Shown here: positions 42,296 through 50,958 of the stretch, piece after piece
Position numbering within the stretch: the first letter of the stretch is position 1
Layout: each line of letters begins with the position of its first letter
NCBI RefSeq assembly: GCF_003490595.1
Contig: NZ_QQGY01000004.1
Location: 115,623-179,622 of the forward strand
Length of the DNA stretch: 64,000 nt
Source of the DNA: Haemophilus haemolyticus_L
GTDB taxonomy: Bacteria > Pseudomonadota > Gammaproteobacteria > Enterobacterales > Pasteurellaceae
Direction of reading: 5' to 3'
Made by a program: the position numbers and the translations under genes
The notes under the pieces: model-generated
The model's database searches: none
Told to the model about the DNA's origin: nothing
Seen by the model: the letters and a program-made list of their open reading frames with translations, nothing else

Positions 42296-42505
42296 ATGAA
42301 AATTAGTGCAAGAAACCAATTAAAAGGTAAAGTTGTTTCAATCGAAAACGGTTCGGTAAATGCAATCGTTCACATTGATATCGGTGGCGGTAACGTGCTT
42401 TCTTCTACTGTATCTTTAGCAGCAGTTAAAGAATTAAACTTAGAAGTTGGCAAAGAAGCATACGCAATCATCAAAGCAACTTCTGTAATGGTTGGGGTAG
42501 AATAA
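42296..42505 (+). CDS. mop: Molybdenum-pterin/molybdate-binding protein (molbindin)
   Basis: The 69-residue product MKISARNQLKGKVVSIENGS... IKATSVMVGVE is a single Mop/TOBE domain. Hexamers of such proteins buffer molybdate. AAGGAA precedes ATG 42296. It is a single gene closed by an uptake-sequence terminator. Confidence 0.93.
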   Translation: MKISARNQLKGKVVSIENGSVNAIVHIDIGGGNVLSSTVSLAAVKELNLEVGKEAYAIIKATSVMVGVE

Positions 42506-42533
42506 TTTCTTCCATAAAAACAGAATTGAATAT

Positions 42534-42562
42534 AACCGCACTTTTAAAAGTGCGGTTTTTTT
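42534..42562 (+). terminator. Terminator of mop, a 24-bp palindrome of two uptake sequences
   Basis: AACCGCACTTTT directly joined to AAAAGTGCGGTT (42534-42557), then a T-run. Confidence 0.88.
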
Positions 42563-42627
42563 ATACTTTCTCTTTCACTCACATCTATTTTGAAGCTCAC
42601 CTTGCATTTGATAGCACTTAAAACTAT

Positions 42628-42646
42628 AATGATAATAGTTATCATT
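42628..42646. promoter_or_regulatory. Fur box upstream of the TonB-dependent receptor
   Basis: AATGATAATAGTTATCATT is a 9-1-9 palindrome with one mismatch and contains TGATAAT-A-GTTATCA, almost the Fur consensus. It lies 29 bp before ATG 42675. Confidence 0.85.
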
Positions 42647-42674
42647 TATATTTTATTTAGTAAGGGAGTATACT

Positions 42675-45080
42675 ATGCATCAAAAAAAACCATTAATGTT
42701 ATTATTCTGCTCAACATTTGTCAGTCCATTTATTATGGGGCAAACTGTTGAAACAACCAACAACCAACAACCAACAACCAACAAAAATATATTGCCCGAA
42801 ATTGTTGTGTATGGTGACAATAATAAATCGCTTTCTTCTGTTAAAACCCTTTCTTCTGATGAGATAAGTAAAACACCAACATCAAACGGTAACATCACTG
42901 ATTATCTTCGTTCCAATCCCCATATTCGTTATGAAAATAGCGACCAAAATGGTTTTCAACGTGGTGAAATCAAGCCTGAAAATATTTCAATTAACGGCGC
43001 CGATCCAAATCAAACCGCCTACTTTGTTGATAATGTCAATATAAATAATGATCTTGCTATTGATAGCAGTATTTTTGACGGTGCTATGCAAGTTGTGCCC
43101 GGAATTAGTCACACTCAAGCTTATTTTTTTGATGCGACTATGCTTTCTAAAGTGGAAGTACAAGATAGTAATATTTCTGCGAGCTTAGGGGGCTTTATGG
43201 GTGGTGCCGTTATCGCTAAAACCAAACAATATAGTGGCACTGATAGCATAAAACTTAAATATCGCACTACGCGTTCATCTTGGGCAAAAATGAAAGCAGA
43301 TAGCGCAGCGCAAAAAATACTGAAGTTGGTACGTCCAGATGATGTCGGAGTGGCAGAGTTACAACCTAAATATGATAAACAAACGTTCAGTGTTGTAGCT
43401 GAAAAAAGTCTAGGTGACAATATGGGGATGGTTTTAGGCTATAGTCGTAGAACATCGTCTATTGAACAAAATCGTTTGATTGGTTACAAAACAGCAACCA
43501 CAGAAGCACAACTAGATAAGCAAAATCATCAACGACTTTCCGATAATCTTTTATTAAATTTCAATTGGACACCGCAAGAAAAAGAGCGTATTGAACTCGG
43601 TTTACGTTATTCAAATTATAAAGAATTGAAATATTTCAAGGAAAATATAGATAACAATGTGAGCGATTATCATCAAGCATTGGGGGCAACGCTTGCTTGG
43701 GTACATTCATTTGACTCTGGCGTTTGGACAAATACCTTGGCATTCGATCGTTTTAAAGATAAGCGTAAATCATCTACAAATTATGTAGAAATAACATCTG
43801 TATTAGATGAAAATTATGATCAACTTTATGATTACGAAAAAGGTGGATACGGCAATAGTCAATTAATTCAGGATAATTTACATTTTTCTACTGAATATGC
43901 AATGGAGCCTTTTCATTTAGGTTCTACCGAGCATTCCATTTCTATTGGAAGTATTTATCAGGCAACAGAATATCAATTCTATCGTCCACAAGATGTTCAT
44001 TCAAAAGTGGTTCAAGTGATTTTAGATGCAAATGGAAGTAATCCAACAGAAATGATATTGTCAGATAGCACAACATCAAAAGGTCGCGTTAAAACCACCT
44101 ATCAGAATATTGTGGCTTATGCTGAAGATCTAATAAAATGGAATAAATTTGAATTGCGTCCTGGTATTCGTATTGAACGTGATGATTATTTAAAAAACAA
44201 TAATATTGCCCCGCGCTTTGTTGCACGTTATCACCCTTGGGATGATACAGGATTTACACTAGGTTTAAATCGTTATTACGGTCGTTCTTTTGCTTCTTTA
44301 AAATTAGCCAATAGAATCTTAAAGATTAACGATGATTCAACACGTCAGCATCAGAACTTTTCGTCCCTTAAAACGCCTTATGCAGATGAATTAAGCTTAA
44401 GTTTTGATCAGAATATGGGTAATTTAGCACTTAAACTCGGTTATATTCATCGCGATAATAAGAATCGTATTATGTTGAAGAAAGAAGCGACAAAAAGTTT
44501 TTATATTAATGGTCATAACTTTGGTGTTGATGTTTATACTTTCCAACTTAACAATATTGAACCCTGGAAATTAGGTAAAACTTATTGGACAACATCACTC
44601 GGTTTTGATTGGCTAAATACAAAACGAGCAGATGTAAGTAATGAATTTAATCCAAATGAACCCGTCTATTTAGACGGAAAATTAATGACTCGTAGTCAAA
44701 TGCTACAACAAGTTAATAGTAGTACAGAAGATTGGATTGCTCGTTTAGGTATTGATATGGAGATGCCAGATTACAATATCACTTGGTCTAATAAAGTGTA
44801 TATGAAAGCCCCAATTCGTAGCTATGAGGAACTTGAGAGCGATAATAATGGCATTTCACGCTTCCGTAGCTATCACTATGGCAGACATACGCAATGGGAT
44901 AGTAGCATTCGTTGGCAACCAACCATTCGAGGTAAACATAGTGTTTATATGCAAGTAGATATTTTAAATGTACTCAATAAAACACGTAAAAATAAAGTCG
45001 CTACTATTTCTACTAGCGATGAATATGGTGTCTATACGCCTGGGCGTGAATTTTGGCTAGAAGTTGGCTATCAATTCTAA
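42675..45080 (+). CDS. TonB-dependent outer-membrane receptor (YddB/FusA-like), with internal 7-bp repeats
   Basis: AAGGGAG precedes ATG 42675. The 801-residue protein has a signal peptide ending near MGQ, a linker encoded by four CAACCAA repeats (residues about 27-36), a plug domain (LPEIVVYGDNNKSLSSVKTL; GGFMGGAVIAKT) and a 22-strand-type barrel ending FWLEVGYQF with the terminal Phe used for outer-membrane insertion. Control by Fur is indicated by the box at 42628. The next gene is an M16 protease lipoprotein, the pairing seen in YddB-PqqL. The substrate is likely an iron source, perhaps a protein. Confidence 0.88.
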   Translation: MHQKKPLMLLFCSTFVSPFIMGQTVETTNNQQPTTNKNILPEIVVYGDNNKSLSSVKTLSSDEISKTPTSNGNITDYLRSNPHIRYENSDQNGFQRGEIKPENISINGADPNQTAYFVDNVNINNDLAIDSSIFDGAMQVVPGISHTQAYFFDATMLSKVEVQDSNISASLGGFMGGAVIAKTKQYSGTDSIKLKYRTTRSSWAKMKADSAAQKILKLVRPDDVGVAELQPKYDKQTFSVVAEKSLGDNMGMVLGYSRRTSSIEQNRLIGYKTATTEAQLDKQNHQRLSDNLLLNFNWTPQEKERIELGLRYSNYKELKYFKENIDNNVSDYHQALGATLAWVHSFDSGVWTNTLAFDRFKDKRKSSTNYVEITSVLDENYDQLYDYEKGGYGNSQLIQDNLHFSTEYAMEPFHLGSTEHSISIGSIYQATEYQFYRPQDVHSKVVQVILDANGSNPTEMILSDSTTSKGRVKTTYQNIVAYAEDLIKWNKFELRPGIRIERDDYLKNNNIAPRFVARYHPWDDTGFTLGLNRYYGRSFASLKLANRILKINDDSTRQHQNFSSLKTPYADELSLSFDQNMGNLALKLGYIHRDNKNRIMLKKEATKSFYINGHNFGVDVYTFQLNNIEPWKLGKTYWTTSLGFDWLNTKRADVSNEFNPNEPVYLDGKLMTRSQMLQQVNSSTEDWIARLGIDMEMPDYNITWSNKVYMKAPIRSYEELESDNNGISRFRSYHYGRHTQWDSSIRWQPTIRGKHSVYMQVDILNVLNKTRKNKVATISTSDEYGVYTPGREFWLEVGYQF
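42754..42781 (+). repeat. Heptanucleotide repeat (four CAACCAA) inside the receptor gene
   Basis: Four exact tandem copies at 42754-42781, just after the signal-peptide codons. Seven is not a multiple of three, so gain or loss of one copy shifts the frame and would switch the receptor off; three copies gained or lost restore it. Confidence 0.92.
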
Positions 45081-45130
45081 TATTCTTCAATGTATAGGGC
45101 TTATGGGCTTTTGAAATATCCACCAGCCCT

Positions 45131-45170
45131 ACTCTACGCTAGTTTTACTTAGCGTAGAGTTTTCTTTTTC
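45131..45170 (+). terminator. Terminator between receptor and protease genes
   Basis: ACTCTACGCTA (45131-45141) and TAGCGTAGAGT (45150-45160) form an 11-bp stem followed by TTTCTTTTTC. Confidence 0.8.
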
Positions 45171-45182
45171 TAGGTAAAAATA

Positions 45183-47963
45183 ATGAAAAAAACAACCGCA
45201 CTTTTTTTACTTATCTTTTCACTAATTGCTTGTCAATCACTGAATCTATCACCCAATAGTGATTTACCTTTTGATCCAAATATTCAGCACGGTAAACTAT
45301 CAAATGGTCTGCAATACTTTGTATTAAAAAATACTGAACCCAAAGAACGCGTTTATATTCGATTAGTGATCAATGCTGGGTCAATGCACGAAGATGACGA
45401 TCAAAAAGGCATTGCTCATTTAGTTGAGCATATGGCATTTAATGGCTCAAAGAAATATCCAGAAAATCAAATTATTAATGCGTTAGAAAAACTTGGAATG
45501 AAGTTTGCACGAGATATTAATGCTTTCACCGATTTTGAAAATACAGTCTATACTTTAAATTTAGATAGCAACAATCAGCAAAAATTAGAATTGGCTTTTG
45601 ATGTTATCAATGAATGGATGAATAATATTACTTTTTTACCTAAAGATGTAGATGGCGAACGTGGCGTAGTACAAGAAGAATGGCGGAGACGTTTAAGCCC
45701 AATGCTACGTATTGGTAATAAGAAAAGTGCTATTGAAATGGCGGGTTCTCGTTATGTGTTGCGTGATCCTATTGGAGATATGGATATTATTAAAACAATT
45801 TCAGCTAAACGCGTCGCTGATTTTTATCACAAATGGTATCGACCAGATAATATGTCAGTGATTATTGTAGGCGATATTGATACAAAACAAATAGTAAAAC
45901 TATTAAAACAAAACCTATCCCAAGAAAACCCAATTACTAAAACAACATTGGAAAAAATTGATTTTAATATTCCTCTTATCAACAAATGGCGATTAGATTC
46001 TATTTCTGAACAAGGCACAACAATTCCGAGTATTGAATTAAGTTTTTTTGAAAATACAATTGAAACCAATACATTAGCGAGTTATAAACAAGAATTAATT
46101 CAGCAAATTACCACTCGATTACTTAACTTACGTTTACAGCAATGGGAAAAGGAAACAGAAAATGGCGTAGATTCTGCAAATTTTTATCGTACTCATTTAG
46201 GTAAAGAAACACTACAAAGCATTTTTTCTCTCCAGCTTATAGATACACAATATTCAAAAACGATAGATAAATTATTTGCCTTTATTGCCAGTATAAAACA
46301 ACAAGGTTTTACTCAAAATGAATTAAGCGGCGAGATTAAACGCTTAACTCAACTCAATGAAAAACAATTAAATATTCGTTCTGGTAGCTTAAAAATTGCC
46401 GATGATCTCATTACGTCTGTGGCAAATAATCAAGTGGTATTGAGCGTGAATGATCGTTATGAACTCAATAAACGTTTTTTATCTCAAATTACATTAGCTG
46501 ATTTACAACGCACGTTAAATCAAACCTTAGCATTAAAAGCAAAATTATTATTAATCACTCAACCTTTGCCACAAAAAGCCTTGCCTTTTGATGTAGCAGA
46601 AATAGAAACTCGTTGGAACAATGCAATGGAAATGCAACAACACCAATGGGATGAAAAAAAACAAATCGAAAAATTACCGCACTTAACATTTAACACAGGC
46701 TCACTTTCTCAAGAAAAATATTGGGATCGTGGCGATATTTATGAATTTCGTTTAAGTAATGGAAGTAAATTGATCTATCACTATAGTGACAAAACTCCAA
46801 ATCAAGTACATTTTCGTGCTGTTACTCAAGGTGGTTTACGTTCTATCCCAGATAAGGACTATCACTTATTGCGTGCTGCCGTTAGTGTAGTTGATGAAAC
46901 AGGTGTTGGAGAACTTTCTCTTTCTGCGGTTAATCAAATTTTTTCGCGCGATCCATTGGTAATTGCAACTGTGATTGATGATGATAAACAAGGTTTTACT
47001 GGTGTATCTAAACCTAAGGATTTGGAAAATTTACTGACATTGTTCCGCTTAAAATTACGTTCTTCTCCTATATCCGATCTTGCCTTAGAAAAATATCGAC
47101 GTGAAACCCGTGATTATTTCAAACAGATTGATTTAGAAACACAATTTATGCAAGCCGTTTCAAAACTACGTTTTCCAAATATTGAAACTGTCTATACTCA
47201 AAAACAAGCACAGCAATTAGCATTTGATAAAAACCAATTAAGTAACGCTTATCAACGTTATATTTTAGATAAAACAGATTTTACCTATTTTATTATTGGT
47301 GATATTGAACCTAATCAAGTAAAGAAATTGGCAGAACATTATTTAGCTTCTGTTAAATCGAAAACTCAGATACGCCATCTTGTCCCAACTATTATTCATA
47401 CACCAACTCAATCATTTATGATGAATGGCTTGAAAGAACCGAGAGCTGATGTAGAAATATACCTTACCGCAGATAATACTTGGCGAGCGGAACAAAAATA
47501 TTTATTCAATATTCTTGCGGATATTGTGCAAGAAAAATTACGCTTAATTCTACGTGAAAAAGTTTCTGGTATTTATTCTGTAAATAGTTGGTTTATGCAA
47601 GATGTTCATGCACCACAAATTGAGGGAAAAATTGAATTTAGTTGCGACCCTAAGCGCGTAGAGGAACTTACGCATCTTACAAATCAGGTACTAGATGATA
47701 TTGTAAAAAATGGCATTGATGAAAATTTATTACGTAAAAAACTAGCGGAACAACATACTCAGATTCGACGTGAATTTGATTCTTTAGTTTCAATTGCTTC
47801 AATTATTGAAGAAAGTTACTGGCAACAAGATAATCCAGATGCCATTTATACCTATCAACATTTAGATCAGTTAGCGACAAAAGCCACAATAGATGCGTTG
47901 GCGCAAAAAGCCCTAAAAAAATCAGGCAGATTTGTCAGTATATTAAAAGCAACTACTTATTAA
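45183..47963 (+). CDS. pqqL: M16-family zinc protease lipoprotein (PqqL/FusC-like)
   Basis: The 926-residue protein has a lipoprotein signal with lipobox LIAC (Cys17) and an inverted zinc motif HLVEH in GIAHLVEHMAFNG (near residues 79-91). Two M16 halves follow, the second without the motif. Length and layout equal PqqL/FusC, periplasmic proteases paired with TonB receptors that degrade imported protein to free its iron. A terminator separates it from the receptor, so expression may depend on readthrough or a nearby promoter. Confidence 0.88.
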   Translation: MKKTTALFLLIFSLIACQSLNLSPNSDLPFDPNIQHGKLSNGLQYFVLKNTEPKERVYIRLVINAGSMHEDDDQKGIAHLVEHMAFNGSKKYPENQIINALEKLGMKFARDINAFTDFENTVYTLNLDSNNQQKLELAFDVINEWMNNITFLPKDVDGERGVVQEEWRRRLSPMLRIGNKKSAIEMAGSRYVLRDPIGDMDIIKTISAKRVADFYHKWYRPDNMSVIIVGDIDTKQIVKLLKQNLSQENPITKTTLEKIDFNIPLINKWRLDSISEQGTTIPSIELSFFENTIETNTLASYKQELIQQITTRLLNLRLQQWEKETENGVDSANFYRTHLGKETLQSIFSLQLIDTQYSKTIDKLFAFIASIKQQGFTQNELSGEIKRLTQLNEKQLNIRSGSLKIADDLITSVANNQVVLSVNDRYELNKRFLSQITLADLQRTLNQTLALKAKLLLITQPLPQKALPFDVAEIETRWNNAMEMQQHQWDEKKQIEKLPHLTFNTGSLSQEKYWDRGDIYEFRLSNGSKLIYHYSDKTPNQVHFRAVTQGGLRSIPDKDYHLLRAAVSVVDETGVGELSLSAVNQIFSRDPLVIATVIDDDKQGFTGVSKPKDLENLLTLFRLKLRSSPISDLALEKYRRETRDYFKQIDLETQFMQAVSKLRFPNIETVYTQKQAQQLAFDKNQLSNAYQRYILDKTDFTYFIIGDIEPNQVKKLAEHYLASVKSKTQIRHLVPTIIHTPTQSFMMNGLKEPRADVEIYLTADNTWRAEQKYLFNILADIVQEKLRLILREKVSGIYSVNSWFMQDVHAPQIEGKIEFSCDPKRVEELTHLTNQVLDDIVKNGIDENLLRKKLAEQHTQIRREFDSLVSIASIIEESYWQQDNPDAIYTYQHLDQLATKATIDALAQKALKKSGRFVSILKATTY

Positions 47964-48003
47964 AAAATAAATGAAATCTCAATAGATCTGAAACAGATAA
48001 AAA

Positions 48004-48033
48004 TAACGGTGATCGCTTAAACGATCACCGTTA
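48004..48033 (-). terminator. Terminator of thrS
   Basis: TAACGGTGATCG and CGATCACCGTTA form a 12-bp stem; on the minus strand TTTTTATC follows. Confidence 0.8.
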
Positions 48034-48085
48034 AATTGAACTCACTGTTGAAACAATAAATTATATTGGTTATTTTCGAAAAGTA

Positions 48086-50017
48086 TTACTCTTCATTCAA
48101 TAACTTTAATTCTCGACTTCTTACTTGATTTTTCAAGATTTCCGCAAATTCTTCCACAGTAAATGTACCTAAATCAGCACCTTTACGGGTACGTACAGCC
48201 ACTTTGCCTTCTGCGATTTCTTTATCACCACAAACAAGCATATAAGGCACACGACGTAAAGTATGTTCGCGGATTTTGAAGCCCACTTTTTCGTTACGTA
48301 AATCAGTTTTCACGCGTAAACCTACATCGGAAAGCTGTTTTGCGACTTTTTGTACGTAGTCTGCTTGGCTATCAGTGATATTCATAACAACCGCTTGGGT
48401 TGGAGCTAACCATGCAGGGAAGAAACCTGCATATTCTTCGGTAATGATACCAATAAAGCGCTCAATAGAACCTAAAATCGCACGGTGAATCATTACAGGG
48501 GTTTTACGGCTATTGTCTTCTGCTACATAAGTTGCATCTAAACGACCTGGTAATGCGAAGTCTAATTGCACTGTACCACATTGCCATTCACGACCTAGAC
48601 AATCTCGTAGTGCAAACTCAATTTTTGGACCATAGAATGCGCCTTCGCCTTCTTGGATTTCATATTCCAAGCCGTTATGTGCTAATGCAGCTGCAAGACC
48701 TGCTTCCGCACGATCCCACATTTCATCTGAACCGATACGATTTTCAGGGCGAGTAGAAAGTTTTACTGCAATATTAGTGAAACCAAAGGTGCTATAAATG
48801 TCGTACACCATTTTGATACAGCTAGTTACTTCGCTCTCAATTTGATCTTCAGTACAGAAAATGTGTGCATCATCTTGAGTAAAGCCTCGAACACGCATTA
48901 AACCGTGTAAAGAACCCGATGGCTCATTACGATGGCAAGAACCAAATTCCGCCATACGGATTGGTAAATCACGGTAAGATTTTAAACCTTGATTAAAAAT
49001 TTGAACGTGTCCTGGACAGTTCATCGGTTTGATTGCATATTCACGGTTTTCAGATTGAGTCGTGAACATTAAATCTGCGTAATTTTGCCAGTGGCCTGTT
49101 TTTTCCCACAATACGCGATCCATCATAAATGGACCTTTTACTTCTTGATAATCGTATTGTTTTAATTTAGTGCGCACGAACGTTTCTAATTCACGGAAAA
49201 TTGTCCAACCATCGTTATGCCAGAAAACCATACCTGGTGCTTCTTCTTGCATATGATATAAATCTAATGCTTTACCAATTTTACGGTGGTCACGTTTTGC
49301 TGCTTCTTCTAAGCGCGTTAAGTATTCAGCAAGTTGTTTTTTATCCGCCCAAGCCGTACCATAGATACGTTGTAACATTTTGTTTTTGCTGTCACCACGC
49401 CAATATGCGCCAGCGACTTTTTGTAATTTGAAATGCTGACAGAAACGCATATTTGGCACGTGTGGACCACGACACATATCAATATATTCTAAATGATGAT
49501 ATAAAGCGGGCGTTGCAGTACGTTCGATATTTTCATCTAAAATAGCCATTTTGTATGGCTCGCCGCGTTTTTCAAAGGTATCACGCGCTTCTTGCCAAGT
49601 AACACGTTTTTTCACGACGTCATAATTGGTTTTTGCCAATTCCAACATACGTTTTTCGATTGCATCTAAATCTTCTTGCGTTAAAGAGCGGTCTAAATCA
49701 ATGTCATAGTAGAAACCATTTTCAATGGTTGGACCTATTGCCATTTTTACATCTGGGAATAATTGTTTAATAGCGTGTCCGAGCAAGTGAGCGCAAGAAT
49801 GGCGGATAATCTCTAAACCGTCTTCATCTTTTGCAGTAATAATTTCTAACGTTGCATCTTGGTCGATAACATCGCATGCATCACGACGCTCACCATTTAC
49901 ACGGCCTGCGATAGTGGCTTTAGCAAGACCTGCACCAATATCTTGTGCGACTTCAAGAACAGAAACAGGATGATCGAATTGACGTTGGGAACCGTCAGGT
50001 AAAGTAATAATTGGCAT
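48086..50017 (-). CDS. thrS: Threonyl-tRNA synthetase
   Basis: The 643-residue class II synthetase has the N-terminal TGS and editing domains (HSCAHLLGHAIKQLFP near 73-88 with the editing/zinc His residues), motif 2 in FGSCHRNEPSGSLHGLMRVRG (near 357-377, minus one residue per listing), the zinc Cys in MNCPGH and motif 3 in HRAILGSIERF. It charges tRNA-Thr and edits Ser. In the leader a hairpin mimics the tRNA-Thr anticodon arm just ahead of AAGGA, suggesting autoregulation as in E. coli. It is not linked to infC here. Confidence 0.96.
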   Translation of the reverse strand: MPIITLPDGSQRQFDHPVSVLEVAQDIGAGLAKATIAGRVNGERRDACDVIDQDATLEIITAKDEDGLEIIRHSCAHLLGHAIKQLFPDVKMAIGPTIENGFYYDIDLDRSLTQEDLDAIEKRMLELAKTNYDVVKKRVTWQEARDTFEKRGEPYKMAILDENIERTATPALYHHLEYIDMCRGPHVPNMRFCQHFKLQKVAGAYWRGDSKNKMLQRIYGTAWADKKQLAEYLTRLEEAAKRDHRKIGKALDLYHMQEEAPGMVFWHNDGWTIFRELETFVRTKLKQYDYQEVKGPFMMDRVLWEKTGHWQNYADLMFTTQSENREYAIKPMNCPGHVQIFNQGLKSYRDLPIRMAEFGSCHRNEPSGSLHGLMRVRGFTQDDAHIFCTEDQIESEVTSCIKMVYDIYSTFGFTNIAVKLSTRPENRIGSDEMWDRAEAGLAAALAHNGLEYEIQEGEGAFYGPKIEFALRDCLGREWQCGTVQLDFALPGRLDATYVAEDNSRKTPVMIHRAILGSIERFIGIITEEYAGFFPAWLAPTQAVVMNITDSQADYVQKVAKQLSDVGLRVKTDLRNEKVGFKIREHTLRRVPYMLVCGDKEIAEGKVAVRTRKGADLGTFTVEEFAEILKNQVRSRELKLLNEE

Positions 50018-50037
50018 TGTTTTTTCCTTATACAGTG

Positions 50038-50058
50038 GTCACCCATACGAAAGGTGAC
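50038..50058 (-). promoter_or_regulatory. thrS translational operator: tRNA-Thr anticodon-arm mimic
   Basis: On the minus strand GTCACCT-TTCGTAT-GGGTGAC folds into a 7-bp stem with a 7-base loop UUCGUAU. CGU at loop positions 3-5 equals a Thr anticodon preceded by U33 and followed by A37. It lies about 7 nt upstream of the thrS Shine-Dalgarno sequence. The rest of 50059-50301 shows a possible long leader and no gene. Confidence 0.72.
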
Positions 50059-50301
50059 GTGTTCGTTTAAAATTCTATAAAAATTAACCGCACTTTTGCC
50101 CTACTTGGCTTCATTCCTACCATTGAACGAGCAAAATTAGGCAAAAAATGCGTGGCAAATTCTATCACTTTCTTAAGGCATTGTTAAATAAATGCACATA
50201 TTTTACAGAAAGGAAATAATGTTTTTCTGGCTAGGGGCTTTATATCCTAAAAATAAAGGCTAGAATAACCGCACTTTTAAATACCCAGTTAAGGAATAAA
50301 A

Positions 50302-50886
50302 ATGAGCAACGTATTAGTATTAAAATCTAGCATTTCAGGAAATAACGCCCAGACCAATCAATTGGCTGATTATGTTATCGAAAAATTACACGGTAATAAC
50401 ATTATCGTACGCGATCTAGCCCAACAACCACTTCCATATTTTGATGCAACAGCAGCAACGGCTGTGCGTGGTGAACCTAAAAACGATGAAGAAAAACAAC
50501 TTCTTGCACTTTCCGATGAATTAGTCTCTGAATTAAAAAATGCAGAGATTCTGGTTATTGGTGCACCAATGTATAATCTTAGCATCCCAACGCAATTAAA
50601 AACTTATTTTGATTTTATCGCACGCCCACGCGTCACTTTTCAATATACGGCAAATGGACCAGAAGGGTTATTAAAAGGTAAGAAAGCGATTGTGTTATGT
50701 GCATTTGGTGGATTGTATGATGAAGAAAATCTAGTGACACAATATATGAAGTCAATTTTAGGTTTTATCGGTATCACAGATGTGCAATTTGTTTATGCGC
50801 AAGGCATTGGATTCGGACCAGAAGCAATTGAAAAAGCCCAAGCGTCTGCAAAAAATAAAATTAATGAAATTGTAACCGCCCTTTGA
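50302..50886 (+). CDS. azoR: FMN-dependent NADH-azoreductase
   Basis: The 194-residue flavodoxin-like protein starts MSNVLVLKSSISGNNAQTNQ and has PMYNLSIPTQLKTYFDFIARP (near 93-113) with the FMN-binding M-Y-N segment. CAFGGLYDEEN is near 135. It acts as a quinone/azo reductase in the cytoplasm. AAGGAA precedes ATG 50302. It is convergent with topA. Confidence 0.92.
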   Translation: MSNVLVLKSSISGNNAQTNQLADYVIEKLHGNNIIVRDLAQQPLPYFDATAATAVRGEPKNDEEKQLLALSDELVSELKNAEILVIGAPMYNLSIPTQLKTYFDFIARPRVTFQYTANGPEGLLKGKKAIVLCAFGGLYDEENLVTQYMKSILGFIGITDVQFVYAQGIGFGPEAIEKAQASAKNKINEIVTAL

Positions 50887-50927
50887 TTCTCAGATAACCT
50901 ACAAAACATAAGAAGATTTATTACAAA

Positions 50928-50954
50928 AAAAGTGCGGTGATTTACCGCACTTTT
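50928..50954. terminator. Uptake-sequence pair terminator between azoR and topA
   Basis: AAAAGTGCGGT-GATTT-ACCGCACTTTT, perfect 11-bp stem, serves both convergent genes. Confidence 0.88.
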
Positions 50955-50958
50955 CTTC

